NCBI GenBank assembly: GCA_963970005.1 | Contig: CAXAMN010025317.1 | Coordinates: 519,368-583,367, forward strand | Direction: 5' to 3' | Length of the DNA stretch: 64,000 bases | From: Durusdinium trenchii | Lineage: Eukaryota; Sar; Dinophyceae; Suessiales; Symbiodiniaceae | Shown: in pieces, positions 10,424 through 22,099 of the stretch | Position numbering within the stretch: position 1 is the stretch's first letter | Layout of the letters: each line of letters opens with the position of its first letter | Translations under genes and position numbers: made by a program | The notes under the pieces: model-generated | What the model saw: only the letters and a program-made list of their open reading frames with translations | Databases searched by the model: none | What the model was told of the DNA's origin: nothing

Positions 10424-12660
10424 GAAAGCCCAAGAGGTGATTTGAGATCTCTCAAAGATGGGGACATGTGGATGTTTGTTTTGTTGTTCAACGATGTTCA
10501 ACTAGATTGATTAGATCCTGAGGTCCCATACACGGTGACTATATACACATAGCCGCATAGCCGAGGTGGTGGCTTTGAGGAGGCGCGACAGTGCAGCCAG
10601 AAAAAAGGCTTTGCATCTCAGTTCTGCGCAAACCCTAAGGGCAATGCCCATCTCCCAGATGTTTGATTGATGTGCTTAGTGGCTTGGTGATTGCTGATGT
10701 TCTTTGCTGCGCCCCTGTGTCACTGTGTGTCGCAACTGACAGCTCGCTCGGTTTGCCTGTGGGGTCTCCGCTAGGCCTTGCGCTGTGGAGTCTTCCAAGA
10801 GCTCCAACGGTGTGTGGAGGCGGGACGTCGACAAAACACCAAGCATGTACTTCGGACCGTGACACCTTACATGGGGGCTCGCGGATGGCATGGCCCCATA
10901 TGGAAGACCATGAAATCCACGAACCAAACAGGTGGTGCACTCCACTTCCATGTTAGTTTTGGGGAGTGTACTTCTCCCTGAAACTAACACTAATTAACAT
11001 GCAAGTTCAGTTCAGCCCCAGTTTGTAGAGGAAAAGAGGTCTTCCACGGGGTCAAGCCATCCACTTCCGTGATTGTTGGAGGGGGAGTAGATTTCGATGG
11101 ATGGGTGTGGGCTATTTCGCAGACCTACGGGTTGGTCGGGAGTTAAGCTTTTTCAAGAAGTTAAGGTCCAACCCAGTTTTCATAGCATCAATCAAGGTGT
11201 TCCAACAACTGATCAGCTTCAAATGGTTTCAAATCATTAAATATTTTTGAAAGATCTTAACATGTGAAAATATATCCGTTCCTCTGTCTACCCCTCCCCA
11301 TCGGCCGCATTTAGTGCTGTGGATAGGCCCACTGGGCAACCTGTTCCATTGTATTTGGGAATATGTCCACTTCCGAAATGAAATTCTCATTGTACCTGGT
11401 AGTAAGGATTTGATGGCTATTGAATTGGCCAATTGGAGAGCGCAAACACCTAGAATGATTTCAGAACAGCAAGCACACTGCTATTTGTAGCCTCCAGGGC
11501 CTATACATTTTGACTTCAGCTTAAATATTTTGATTCCAGCTTAATTCGTCGGAGTTCGTCGGAGGGCAGCTTGGGGCTGTTTTCAGCCAATTTCTTCACG
11601 TGAAAATTCAGAGGCGCAAGTGCAATTTTCATTAGAAAATACACCAAACTTGCTTGTTCAGAGCTATTTTCAGGTGGTTTTGGCCACACCAACAGCCAAT
11701 TATCACGAGCAAAAACTTGAAAAACACAAGAAATTTACGAGTTTTAAGGCCAAGTTCGTCGGAGTTCGTCGGAACTCCACTTTAAGCCTGACTTAGATAG
11801 GACTCAGACTCCCCTGATTTAAATATATTTGATAGGTAGTAATCCAGGGAAGTTTGCATGGAAGTCTTGGAAGACCTTTACAAATTGAAATTCTGTCTTA
11901 AAAGTATTGGAGTGAGTCCCTCCGTCCAGAGCAAACATATGGCCTCGAAGGATCTGGCTTTTACTGCTCACTCAATCCAGAACATTTAGTGGCAGACCAC
12001 GTTTGACTCACCTGGATGGATCCTTTCCTGTAGGATACCCGTAAATTGTAAAGTTTTAAGTATTTCCAAACGGAAATTGATGTCCAGCTCCCCAAAAGCC
12101 TTATTTCCATCACGCAAATGTGGTCCACTGCTTAAAGTTCTGAAAACCCTTAAGTTCCGACGAACTAAGCCTCTGCGAAATAAGCCAGATGGGTGCATTC
12201 TAGTGCATTCCTAAATCATGTCCTCTATGGCTTGAGAATGTTGCTTGCCTTGTAGTTCAAAGGAATTCATCCATAGGATTTGTGGATTGCTTTCGGTCAT
12301 GTTATGGAATCTTGAGGATGAAACCTATTGCATTTTCACTCTGGAGTAAGTAGCCAAAGGTCAAGATGGTTTTGGATAGAAGCCACCATCTTGGGCGTTT
12401 TCTGCGCCAATATACACATCCAAATACTGTTGTTTGTTTGTATGTGTGCCTCTGTGTGCCTCTGCTTTTTGCGGCATTGCTTCATGATTTGCGTGATTTG
12501 CTCATGCTGTCCCAGGCCTCCCAAACGATCCACATGGAATGTCCATGACATACTAAGCAAGTAGAACACTATATACTAAGCACTATGACCATGTCCATGA
12601 CCCATCACCATGACCACTACATTGTAAGTGTCCATGACCATGACCCATTGTACTAAGCAT
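10424..12660. other. AT-richer intergenic DNA
   Basis: No exon is supported. TTCGTCGGA occurs doubled at about 11547-11565 and again at 11756-11780, and inverted (TCCGACGAA) near 12155. A family B foldback core lies at 11021-11049. A weak exon-like piece at about 10797-10850 reads ELQRCVEAGRRQNTK. Confidence 0.4.
11021..11049. repeat. foldback family B core, copy 2
   Basis: GTTTGTAGAGGAAAAGAGGTC followed by TTCCA, nearly the same core as at 245 and 45452. Just upstream an inverted pair GTTAGTTT / AAACTAAC surrounds GGGAGTG...TCTCCC, so the neighbourhood can also fold. Confidence 0.5.
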
Positions 12661-13190
12661 GACCCGTGGCTCCCCGAGCCACCGGCCGCTTCACCGCGGC
12701 GCCTTCGTTGTGCGGTCTGGGACGTCGGTTTGGACGCCGGTGCGCCGAAGGCCTCGGGTGAAGCCTGTGAGGGAAGCATCATGCATACTTGGCGCCTGGG
12801 CTGAAGACGAAGCATGGTGAGGGAACAAACGAAGGCCTCGGGGGGTTTGCATGGTGAGGGAAGAGTTTGCTGTTTGTGGAAGCAACCACTCCGGTTCATG
12901 TCTTAAGGTCATGAAGACATTGGCTGGATATATTGAATTTGCTGCGTAACTAACATTAGTTATAACATCATTAAACATATTCTCCCCTCAGTGCTGTGTG
13001 TTTGCGTTTATGCTTTTGCTTATCCCTGTTGCTTGATGCCTTTCATGCTGTGCTGCACTGTTATGCCTCATTGTTTTTCCAGCATTGCCTGGCTTTTGCT
13101 TGTGTGCTTCTTCGTTTTCCCTTCCCTTGTTGTTTTGCAATGTTCCTTTTTCCTTTGTTCCTGGCTTCAATTGGCAAACCTCCTGACCAG

Positions 13191-13515
13191 TCAGAGTTGA
13201 CGGCCCGAGCACGTGCCGCGCCGTGCCGGCAGCATCCGGCAGCATGTGAGGAACTCGTGGGCCGCGGTCCCAGAGATGGAGCCCAAGCAGAGGAGCGATC
13301 GGCCGCTCCGAGCGTGCGATCGTCCCGATCTTGCGGACTTTTTTTTTTGTGTGTGTGTTGGCTCCGAGAGAGAGAGACACAGAGACAGACGGATGTGTCT
13401 TTTATTTGTTGTGGGTGCTTTCTATTGGTGTTGGTTGTGTGTTTTTTTTTCCTGTCCCGTCCAGAGGAAGCCGGCTGGCGTGGCGAAAGGCAAAAGGGAC
13501 TGGGAGAGAAAAAAC
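13191..13515 (+). CDS. two exon-like islands, hypothetical basic protein
   Basis: The first island follows the acceptor CTGACCAG at 13190 and reads SELTARARAAPCRQHPAACE... to about 13323. The second, 13465-13515, reads KPAGVAKGKRDWERKN and ends at the good donor GTAAGT. The intervening part is T-rich with (GA)n. Basic, Arg/Lys-rich composition without a recognisable domain. Their relation to each other is unproven. Confidence 0.3.
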
Positions 13516-14900
13516 GTAAGTTTGACATCGATTTAAACATAGCACGACCTTGCTCAGGCATCCTAGACAGCTAGAAGGTATCTTTTTAGAGGCTTCATGA
13601 ACATTGCCTTTGTTACAAGGGTCCCCTCCTTCAGCAGCACCTGATCCTTATAATGCTTGTTCACTGCAAGAAGTGCAACTTCTTCAAACATCTCGCTTTA
13701 TGTAGCTTTCCATTTGTGATGGCCTCGTTTACACCATCGTCATTATCAATAGTTTTTTTGCGTGCGGCAATATCCTCGCTCAATTTTAGTTTCTATATCT
13801 ATATATACATTTAGACGAGCCCTCTCCTTTGCACAAGTTCATCGCCCAGCAATATCCTGACATCATCCTAAACATGGAAGCCACCCCCAGGGCGATGCCA
13901 GAAGCCTGTGTGGAACAGACGATGCTTGATTGAGGCCTTAAGGTTGTTGGTCACACGCCCAGAAATTTGAAAAAAAAAAAACTTTATTAGCATATGCATG
14001 ATCAATAGCCTGAGTTGTAGAAGCACTGCATGTGCTTGACATCTTAAAGTCTACTCGAGCCTTGCGTGGGCACAGAATCACTGCGTACACTCCCATGTTC
14101 AGATCTTTCTAGTCTATTGACTGGGCTTGGGCCCTCCAAATGCTCCAAGGCTTTGAACATATGCAGTGATTCTGCACCTGCCCGAATTGTTGGAGCGGGC
14201 GCATTGCTTCCTTCTTCACCACCACTGTGCAGTAAGCAATTTTACATGCAATGCAGCATAGGCATGCAATCATGGAATTGCGATTGAGTGCTCGCACTGG
14301 GCAATTGTTGACCTCGGAAACGCCTGATTTGCGTTTTCCTGGCCTTTCTTGGGCTTTGGCCATCTCAGTCTCTCTTAATATATCACATGGTACCCCCTGC
14401 CCGAACCCAAAAAAGAAGGTGAAAAAGAACGCACTTCCAATTTTAAACACGTTTACAAAACACTGTCAATACCGGTGGAACATTCAAAGGGGTAGATTCT
14501 ATGTGGGAGGAAGTGCAGCATTCATTCACATTCACATGCCGATTGGTGAGGCAGCGGAGACGAGTAATTGGGACGACTGTACACGATTTTCTATGGCGAA
14601 CTGGCAAGCCGTGACTGGAAACTCCCTAATTACAACAGTCCAGACGCTCCAAACAGCCTTTGGTCCCTCAAAACATAGGGATTTGAGACTCCCAGCCCAG
14701 ACCCCTCCATATGAGGGTCCGACCCCTCCATATGAGGGCCCATGAGCGTTTGGGAGTCTATCCAAAAAAAATCATTACAAGTTGTTCCCGCAACCCGGTA
14801 ACAGTAAAAAAACAACCAATATAGTGAAGACACCTGAGGATGAGAACATTTCAATGTGGAACATGGTTCTAATCGTTCGGGGTGTCCCTCCCGAACACAC

Positions 14901-15021
14901 CCTCCGCCCCGCAGGAACTTGTACCACTTGGCTGAGAATGCTGGACCGGCTCTTAGGGCTCGGACGTGAACGGTCTTTGTCTGGGGATCCGGAACTGGGA
15001 TGACGGCAACGCAGTTGAGAT
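14901..15021 (-). CDS. minus-strand exon, hypothetical
   Basis: Between the acceptor TTGCAAG (minus strand, ending at 15022) and the donor GGAGG|GTGTGT (14900) the minus strand reads LNCVAVIPVPDPQTKTVHVR... and ...GPAFSAKWYKFLRGGG. This is a well-mixed globular-protein composition with GC-rich third positions, and is among the more convincing exons of the first 25 kb. No family recognised. It may belong with the other minus-strand exons at 15.3, 16.2 and 17.0-17.5 kb as one gene transcribed leftward. Confidence 0.5.
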
Positions 15022-15280
15022 CTTGCAAAAGTCTCCAGAATCAGTCAAGACCCCGCCTTTCATGTTCTCAACTAAGAAAGCTCAAGTAGCAGAAATCCGG
15101 ACCTCAGTGTTTGATCACCTTTGATGCTTCACTGGAGAATGCCGGTCGCTAGCATCCTGCCAGCGCAATCGTTTGGATTTGCTGAAAGATGACAGGGCCC
15201 GGGTGGTTTTCAAGAGTTTCTATAGTAGACCTCTTTGCCGAGTCGTGTGCTCAATAACACAATCAATTCCTAGTTTGGGA

Positions 15281-15466
15281 GATGGTTCATGGTCCAGAGC
15301 GACATCCAAGAGCTTTCCTCAACGAAAACAGGTTCCAGGTGGTCCAGCAGGGTACTGTGCGGCACACGATTCTTTGATGAGGACACGAGGCTCGGATCTT
15401 GGAGATCGGCTTCAATGCGGGGCATTCCGTGTGTTTGATGATGCCGCACGGTGGAACTCCACGACG
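15281..15466 (-). CDS. minus-strand exon candidate, hypothetical
   Basis: A minus-strand open stretch reads GMPRIEADLQDPSLVSSSKN..., then LLDHLEPVFVEESSW.... It lies upstream (in transcription order) of the 14901-15021 exon and has similar codon character. The plus strand is also partly open, and I could not fix splice sites. Product unknown. Confidence 0.35.
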
Positions 15467-15957
15467 AGTGGGTGGGTGGGTGGCGAGGAGTAACGAGGAG
15501 GAGAGTCCGGCTAGATGATTTGGGTATATTTGGGCGCGTTTGACGACGTTTCAGCAAATTTGGACAGCTATTACCCTGCTGTTTGTTCCTGCACCTGCTA
15601 CTTGCACTGAACTCTACGCCTCTACCAAGGCTGGCGAATATGACATGTCAAGTGGTCACCTTCGATCTGTGCGAGCACCGTTACACGAAGCCCTGCGTGC
15701 AGGCTGGGCGGGTGGTGCGAGTGCGATTTCATGCACGTTGTTCTGCGGTGTTCCGGCGTCCACTACTGATACATGGATTTGTCTCTGTCAACGTGTCCAG
15801 TTTACGTACGGCTGCGATGTTCGACTGAGACGAAGCCTGCCCCTAAGCATACCCTTTGAACTTACTACTTTAGTCTTCACACTGCGCAAAGCATACCCCC
15901 CATAGTCAATCATCCCAGCCTGGGAACACTTAAATATATATATATATAGCTAATAAT

Positions 15958-16050
15958 GTATGTATGTAATGTAGTGTAGTGTAGTGTAGTGTAATGTAAT
16001 GTAATGTAATGTATGTATCGATGTATGTATGTATGTATGTATGTGTATGT
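15958..16050. repeat. GTAAT/GTAGT then GTAT microsatellite
   Basis: A run of GTAGT and GTAAT pentamers (about 15970-16010) passes into a GTAT tetramer run (about 16010-16042). It lies in what would be an intron of the minus-strand gene. Confidence 0.9.
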
Positions 16051-16167
16051 GACAACAGTGGGGTATTTGCGCCTATATATATATATACAGTACAAATTGC
16101 TTTGCATCATTATTTGGGCACGACTGGATATGCCGGTGGTTGGGTGTTGTGAAATGTTGTGACCTAC

Positions 16168-16280
16168 CTGATGAAGATTCATTTGGGCCGTTTGGGCGTC
16201 CTCGAGTGTTTGGTGGACAAGACTGATGGATTGTTCCATGGTCTGCCAGCCATGCGTCAGTCGCATGTTCAACAAGGCAG
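16168..16280 (-). CDS. minus-strand exon, hypothetical helical segment
   Basis: A 113-base minus-strand stretch between the acceptor CATTCAACAG (ending 16281) and the canonical donor CAG|GTAGGT (16168/16167). It reads ALLNMRLTHGWQTMEQSISL and continues ...HQTLEDAQTAQMNLHQ, an amphipathic helix-like sequence rich in Gln, Leu and Met. Both splice signals are good, which makes this a well supported small exon. Family unknown. Confidence 0.5.
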
Positions 16281-17029
16281 CTGTTGAATGACACCATTTG
16301 CAAAGGCTTGGACTCCCCTGCCAATTTATATTGTTTGCAAAGCCAAAAGGAAGCTTGATATGCCCTGCGGTCAGCAGCAAGATGCAGCAAGGCACTACAT
16401 AGGAGTCACCCTTAAGAAGCTCCTGAGGTCAACTAACTAGCGCAGCACTCAGCACCTGGAAGTTTATTCAACAGAGTATATACGAGCTTGACTTGCTCCT
16501 TCAGAAAAACCCAAGGAAACATCAGAACACCGAGAGTTCGAATTCCCACAGGCCCCAAGACACATCACTGCGTTACTCTCGCTGCGTTCTCTCCGGAGGT
16601 CTTACAGCAGTTCTTCGGATCGCACCGCCGCCGGCCCAGCAAGCGAGCTGCGGCCGGAAGAGACATAGGGGTCCAATGAGTCCTTTCGACACATCCGAAG
16701 AACTGACAATCATCCACCATCATACTGGTAGTTTTAGTTTTGCTGTTTTGTTTTTTAAGTGGGTCATGTTTGGTCATTCGGATCGCCCTGTATACCTGCA
16801 GTTGGTCAGCTCCGTTCATTCCATTAGCTGAAGCCGTGCATATAAAAAAAGACAGTCTTTGTGTCCAGGTTCTTCTTCGTTGAAATGAGGTGAACTCTTC
16901 AAGTGTTTTGGCTGGAGGAATGCGTGGCGGCTTCAGGCGGTTTCTGAAATGAGTGACCTTCCAACAACCATGGAGTTGGACAACCCGCTGTCTACAGAAG
17001 AAGAACATCCCCGTTATGAGGTGTCATTC

Positions 17030-17514
17030 TATATCAGAACATAGCACAATTTTTGATGGGGATGGACAGTGATTCTCCATTCCGGAGCCATTCCAGCATT
17101 TGAAGCTGGCCATGTATGTGTATATATAACTATGCGATGGAGTTCCTCCAGACCGACAAAGCCCCTTTGCTGAGGCCTGAAGATGATCGAGGGGTCCAGC
17201 CATGAGACCTTGCCGCTTAGAGTGAGTAATGTTCCGTCCCATGCGCCATGCTTTGCAAATGTTAATGTGCATGTCCTTGGATGCCAATGTTTTTCTTTTA
17301 AAGGAATTTCATGACTCATGCCAAGTCGTTCTCCCCAACTGCTGAAACCACGGGAATGATCTTGGCCAGCAGAGTTTCTTTCGGGCGTGGCTGGCTCCTG
17401 GGCCAGTGGACCCAAAATCTCTCGCATGAGGGGTTTGGCAGGGCTTCAGGTGGTTGGACCCACAGGGTGGCAATGCCGGCGATCCCTGAGAGCGCATCTT
17501 TGGTTCCCAAAGTC
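17030..17514 (-). CDS. minus-strand exon cluster, hypothetical
   Basis: Two minus-strand pieces look coding. The piece at about 17510-17316 reads LGTKDALSGIAGIATLWVQP... and ...PKETLLAKIIPVVSAVGEN. The piece at about 17220-17125 reads KVSWLDPSIIFRPQQRGFVG followed by LEELHRI. Both have the composition of a folded enzyme-like protein but no motif I can name. They would be the upstream exons of the gene whose later exons are at 16.2, 15.3 and 14.9 kb. Confidence 0.35.
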
Positions 17515-17647
17515 TTTTTACACTTGAGAAGGTCAAATTGAACGCACTCATCTTACACTTGAAGCACCCCCAGTTATATACTCAATTCAATTGTTGACTC
17601 ATTTTACATTTTGTCAGTCAGTTGCACAGAAAGGAGCACTCTCTCAG

Positions 17648-17896
17648 GCCGGAGTATGCTCGACGAAATCCGGATGCGTGCTTCGACTTGTTTCATGTTG
17701 ATGGCGGGCATCAGCCGGGCGCTCGGCCAACGATGCGAGTCATACCTGTGGGGGGTATGACTCATGAAGAGATGAAATCTGCACTGGCCTGCATACCTTG
17801 GCCAACATCTTTATGACCGGGACATTTTTTTTCTGCCAGTGCAATGTGGAGCGTCCAAGACAAACGCGTTGGAAGCGATTTGGACTGGGAGGCTGA
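17648..17896 (+). CDS. fragment resembling a class I methyltransferase
   Basis: After the acceptor CTCTCAG, the plus strand reads RPEYARRNPDACFDLFHVDG followed by GHQPGARP. The FDLFHVDGGH core matches the motif around the fourth strand of small class I SAM-dependent methyltransferases, where D and H follow a hydrophobic strand. Downstream VGG could be the next Gly-rich turn. A second island from 17840 ends with TGA at 17894. Only one motif is visible, so the family call is an inference. Confidence 0.25.
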
Positions 17897-18469
17897 AACG
17901 GAACCCATTTTGATGTGTCACACAGGGGGGGCAAGTCTTGGCATTCTCACGTGGACCACGTCCATTGGCCACTGCCAGAGGTACCAGCAAGCCTTGACGG
18001 ATCTGCAGAACTGCTCGGACCCAAGTAATTAGGGCATAACTCTGCGGCACAGCGGTGGGAGAGACGCGCACTGGAATGGTCACGTTGCGGGATGCGGAAT
18101 TCAGAATTCCCGGCCTTTGGGTGAATGGTCATCCATGATTTGGTTTCAGAGGGGAGAAGGATGTTTCTTATGATCCTTCGGATGTTTGATGATTTACATT
18201 GAATGACAAAGACCTTTGCAATTTGTATCTGACAATTCTTTTGAATCAAGTCAATCAGGTTAAAAAGATATGCAGGCAGATCCAGAAGTTTTTTGTCGAC
18301 GTATTGGAAGACGTGCACATGAACAAGTGTTTGAAATTAATTGAACAATTTTGAGTCATCCAATACCATCAAAATCTGTAGGACCTAGGACTTCTTCATA
18401 TCTCTTCAGTCTAGGATGCTCTTTCAGAAGACCCCAACTCTAGCTGACATGCACTCAATGTTGTTTCAG

Positions 18470-18690
18470 ATGAACCGCGCATGGCATGCTACCATGCATC
18501 AGTAGCTGATGGATTGAAGCGACCGCCGCAGTTTCATCCCAGACCACCGCGCAGCCCGCTGGACCCGTCGACTGCTCCACCTGCCGAGCGGTCCCGGGTG
18601 CGGCGAGCGATGGGTGTGCTGTTCCTGCTGATCAGCTGGCTGAGCTGCGCATTTTGTGCAGAGCTGCGTCGCGATGTGCGAAGCTTGCAG
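18470..18690 (+). CDS. exon encoding a signal-anchor or signal peptide
   Basis: From the acceptor TGTTTCAG (18469) to the donor TTGCAG|GTGGCC (18690/18691) the frame is open. It is Pro/Arg-rich at first, then from ATG 18610 reads MGVLFLLISWLSCAFCAELR, a typical hydrophobic signal sequence with a possible cleavage after CAFCA. If translation starts at 18610 this is a first exon of a secreted or membrane protein. If it starts upstream, the segment is an internal membrane helix. Confidence 0.35.
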
Positions 18691-19246
18691 GTGGCCAGGA
18701 GCATTTTGAAGGAGACATGGAGGAGGATGTTGGGGCCCGGATGGAGCAGTAGACAAAGAAGATTAAAGAAGCATAGGAAACAGTTTCACTTGCTTCATTG
18801 GTGTTTGCTCTTCTCGCTATTCGTGACATGCTTCAGTTGAATCGAATAGATTTGATGCCAAGATCTGATGTCGAAAGATGTTCTGCTTTCGAAGACCCTA
18901 ATGTCTCTATGATATCCCCCACTAGCATGTCACTATAAAATGAGTATCCTTTTCCTCTACAACATGCAGATCCCAAGCTCCATTTTTTATACAGCAGATA
19001 GTCGGCATGTGTCCAAATCAGAGGTTGGAGTCTCATACTCATTTTGTTGGTTTTCTGCCTGGTGACAAGGAACGTTTCACTTAGCTAAGATGGGAACCCG
19101 GTCGAGTTATTTTATAAACAGAGCGCTTGTGTCGAAGATTTGGCAATGGAATGTAAGGGAGTCATATGGAAGCTTTCTAAAATGTTCTTTGCCAGAAGGA
19201 TTCTCAAGGATGGAGGTGGTTTGAACATGTTTAACAGTGAAAGGCC

Positions 19247-19763
19247 ACCTAGGGAACAGACACACACACACACACTGGTTATTTATAGAATGACCTTTTG
19301 TGAGAATTCCAGGCTCAAAGAGTGAAAGCAGACGAGGAAAACCATTTAATACAACCGGTACAACCAGAATTTGTTCTGAGACCCCTAGAAAAACTGAGGT
19401 GCTCATGTCAGTCATGTTGGATACCCTGCAGGCATCACGATGTCAGCATGTTTTCGAGCCTTGGAATTCCGCCCTTAAAACACATTTGAAGGAGACATCA
19501 CAGACCCATGAAACAGCAGTCTCAGTGTGCAGAAACAGCAGCCCACCTAGGGCCTAGGGAACAGACACGCACTGGTGGTTTATATAATGACCTCTTGCGA
19601 GAATTTGAGGCTAAAACAGTGACAACAGATGAGGAACGCCATTGTATAAAGCCTGCACCTCCAGAATATGCTCTTAGACCCCTGAGACACCACCAAAAAC
19701 AAGTTTTCGAGCCTTCCAATTCCACAATAAAGCCCTAAAAACACATTTGAGGAAAGCATCTCG
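19247..19763. repeat. imperfect direct duplication, two units of about 220-260 bp
   Basis: 19247-19505 and 19540-19763 match in order. Shared blocks include CCACCTAGG...GAACAGACAC, ...TGACCTYTTGYGAGAATT, ...AGACCCCT...and GTTTTCGAGCCTT, ending in AAAACACATTTGA. Divergence is about one base in four. Neither copy has a conserved ORF. Its origin (old tandem duplication or mobile remnant) cannot be decided here. Confidence 0.6.
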
Positions 19764-20047
19764 CATAGCCAAAAATGGTCCGGACGCTATCTTGTGCTTG
19801 TCATTGGAACCCGGTCCTTTCATTTTATTTAGAAAAACAGCTACGTTGAATAAATTTGTCACAAACATATGCCTCTAAGACTAAGACTCTAAGAAACCAT
19901 CATTTATAAACAATTATAAACATATGGATGGATGTTTCCTTTTGTAGTGATTTCGTCCTGTTCCACGAGCACTCTATAAACACCAATAAACTGTAAACAA
20001 TGTTGTTTTTTCAAAACAAAATCACTGGAACATCGCAGGCCCAGCAG

Positions 20048-20609
20048 ATGTTCAAGGGGTATCCTATGAGGTCGTCACGGCCATCATGGCAGAACCTCTT
20101 TGCAAACCACGGAGAAGCCACCATGTGTGAGCCGCTTCAGGAGCTACAGGCTGAGAACGCGCAGGCCACCCAAGAGCTGCACCGACGCTTGAGTGAAGTG
20201 CCTGTGCCCAAACGGGGCTTGTCCCCGAAGCCCTTCTTGGATCAGGTGGCATCTTGACTGGACAGGTGTGTGCATGCTTCTCACAGCACGGAGCCAGCCG
20301 AATTGCCATTATATAAAGATGTGAGGCATAGACAAGCGACAAAAAGCAGTTGCATCTCAAGAAAAAATATGAACACACAAAGACAAAGAAAAACAACACA
20401 ACCTTATACCAAAAAACTCTTATCTAGGGCAATGAGTGTCACACTGTGGCCGATCGACTTGAACAATAGACACACCCAAGGCCGACAAGTATGGCTATGT
20501 CCGTGCACGGCACCCACAGAAGTACCGGCGCGGGAGTCGGGAGCGGCGTTTGCAGAGCTACTTGCTGTCGGAAGCCAACACGGCGCCCATCCGTGTCTTG
20601 GAGCAGTAA
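20048..20609 (+). CDS. two-exon gene fragment, coiled-coil segment, hypothetical
   Basis: Exon 20048-20245 (66 codons) lies between CCAGCAG and the donor ATCAG|GTGGCA. It includes an acidic/Gln helix, LQELQAENAQATQELHRRLS, followed by VPVPKRGLSPKPFLDQ. Exon 20481-20609 follows CACCCAAG and reads ADKYGYVRARHPQKYRRGSR, then ...SYLLSEANTAPIRVLEQ before TAA. Both exons begin and end in phase 0, so they join in frame, which supports the model. The product would have a short coiled coil and a basic C-terminus. The true N-terminus is upstream and not identified. No known family recognised. Confidence 0.5.
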
Positions 20610-20699
20610 GGTTCAATCAACAACTGAGCAACCCTAATGCATGAGCACAAAACCTGACCACATTGGGGCACTTGCACAGTCTATATACATATCATATAG

Positions 20700-20745
20700 A
20701 TATAGTAATATAATATATATATATATATGTAGAGAGAGAGAGAGT
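20700..20745. repeat. AT then GA microsatellite
   Basis: An (AT)n run passes directly into (GA)n. A comparable GA/GTGA tract is at 21720-21768, and others at 36444, 39145 and 51566. Confidence 0.85.
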
Positions 20746-22011
20746 GGGAGAGTAGCACTTACACAGGAGGAGGGAAAGCTCTTGCGCGTTGGATTCCAGA
20801 TTCCGCTTTGCCGATGGAGTTGGGAGTGGTTCAACCAAGTGAGGAGTGACTGGGAGAACAAGCGTCGAGGTAGGAGGTATAGGAAGCAGTCCAAACAAAT
20901 CTTCAACTGGTTCTGGGGTCAAAACCTCACCCGACAAACCATAAGAGGTTGACATCCCTCGAGGAATCTGTTCATTTTCACGGGTCAACCAGGGGAGGTT
21001 TTGACCCACAACCTGTGGCAGGTTGATGCCAGTTTTGTAAGTCTTGCATGCACTGGTGATACTGGGTGGCTGGTGTTTGTGTGGCTTTGTTTCACCACAG
21101 ATGTTGAGCTCCATCCCAGTGCCCATCTAGTGCTGGATTTGGGCTACACAGTCTAGTCAGCTGTGCACTTTCTTGTGCCAACACTCATGATGACCCTATG
21201 AGGCGTATGTATGGTATATGCTTTGGACGTGTCATATGACCATCACAGGAACCAGATCGGCCCGCACGGAGTGCCCTGGCCTAGGCGTTCACTTCAACTT
21301 TGACACCCTGCATCCTGGAGAACGGGCATCGGGATTGGGGTCATGATGGCAGTATTCAGTATAATTCACCGCGCGTGACTAGCATCGCTGGCTCACCAAC
21401 TCACAGCCAGATCAGTTAATGACCTGGGGCCTGTTTGTTCAGATCATGTCCTCATTCTTTTGCTCAGGCTGTCACAGTGCGCTGAGGCAAAATAGTTAGC
21501 CGTGTTTTTTGTGTTCTTTTGTGTAGACCCTTGTATAGCGATCCTAGGACCTAGGATGACATGTTTAGGATTTGCGGGCGCCACCTTGAAGTGAATGACT
21601 CACACAGTGAGGGCTCGCATCAAATCCCTCTGCAGATCGGATCACCCGCCGGGTTGAGAAGGTTTTTTTTCCGCCAGATGGCGGTTTAGGAAACCTGTCC
21701 AGCTGAGAGTTGTTGCGCGGGGGGGAGAGGGAGAGAGAGAGAGAGAGTGAGTGAGTGAGTGAGTGAGAGATCGCACGTCCATTCTGCTGGAAGAGAGCAC
21801 CCCAGATCTTGGTTTGCAAGATGCTACAGGGCTGAGATCATTCGATCGATTTGATTCATGAAAAACGACCTTTGTGTTCAGTTTAGGGGAGGCCATTCCT
21901 ATTAGGTTGGAGCTATCAGGTTGGAGGCCATTGCTATTAGATTCCTTATGCTATGAGGTTGGAGGCCATCGCTAGGGTCCGGGGTCCTGATGTCGTGTTG
22001 TTCATTTCCAG

Positions 22012-22099
22012 GTACGAAGACAAGGTCCAGGCGAACCCGCTGGTGAAGGACCGATACTGCTTTCGTGCAGGTGACTGGTACCGCGCCACTGGGCGATGA
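22012..22099 (+). CDS. terminal exon candidate, hypothetical
   Basis: After the strong acceptor TTCATTTCCAG the frame reads YEDKVQANPLVKDRYCFRAG then DWYRATGR and a TGA at 22097. Composition and third-position GC are those of a real exon. It may be the end of a gene with exons in the 20-22 kb interval, but the phase (one leading base) cannot be matched to a specific upstream exon. Confidence 0.4.

Noticed and set aside
16565..16680. Exon ending ...FSPEVLQQFFGSHRRRPSKR on plus, or the opposing minus-strand exon
   Set aside because: Both strands look equally coding and both hit stops; splice signals did not decide.
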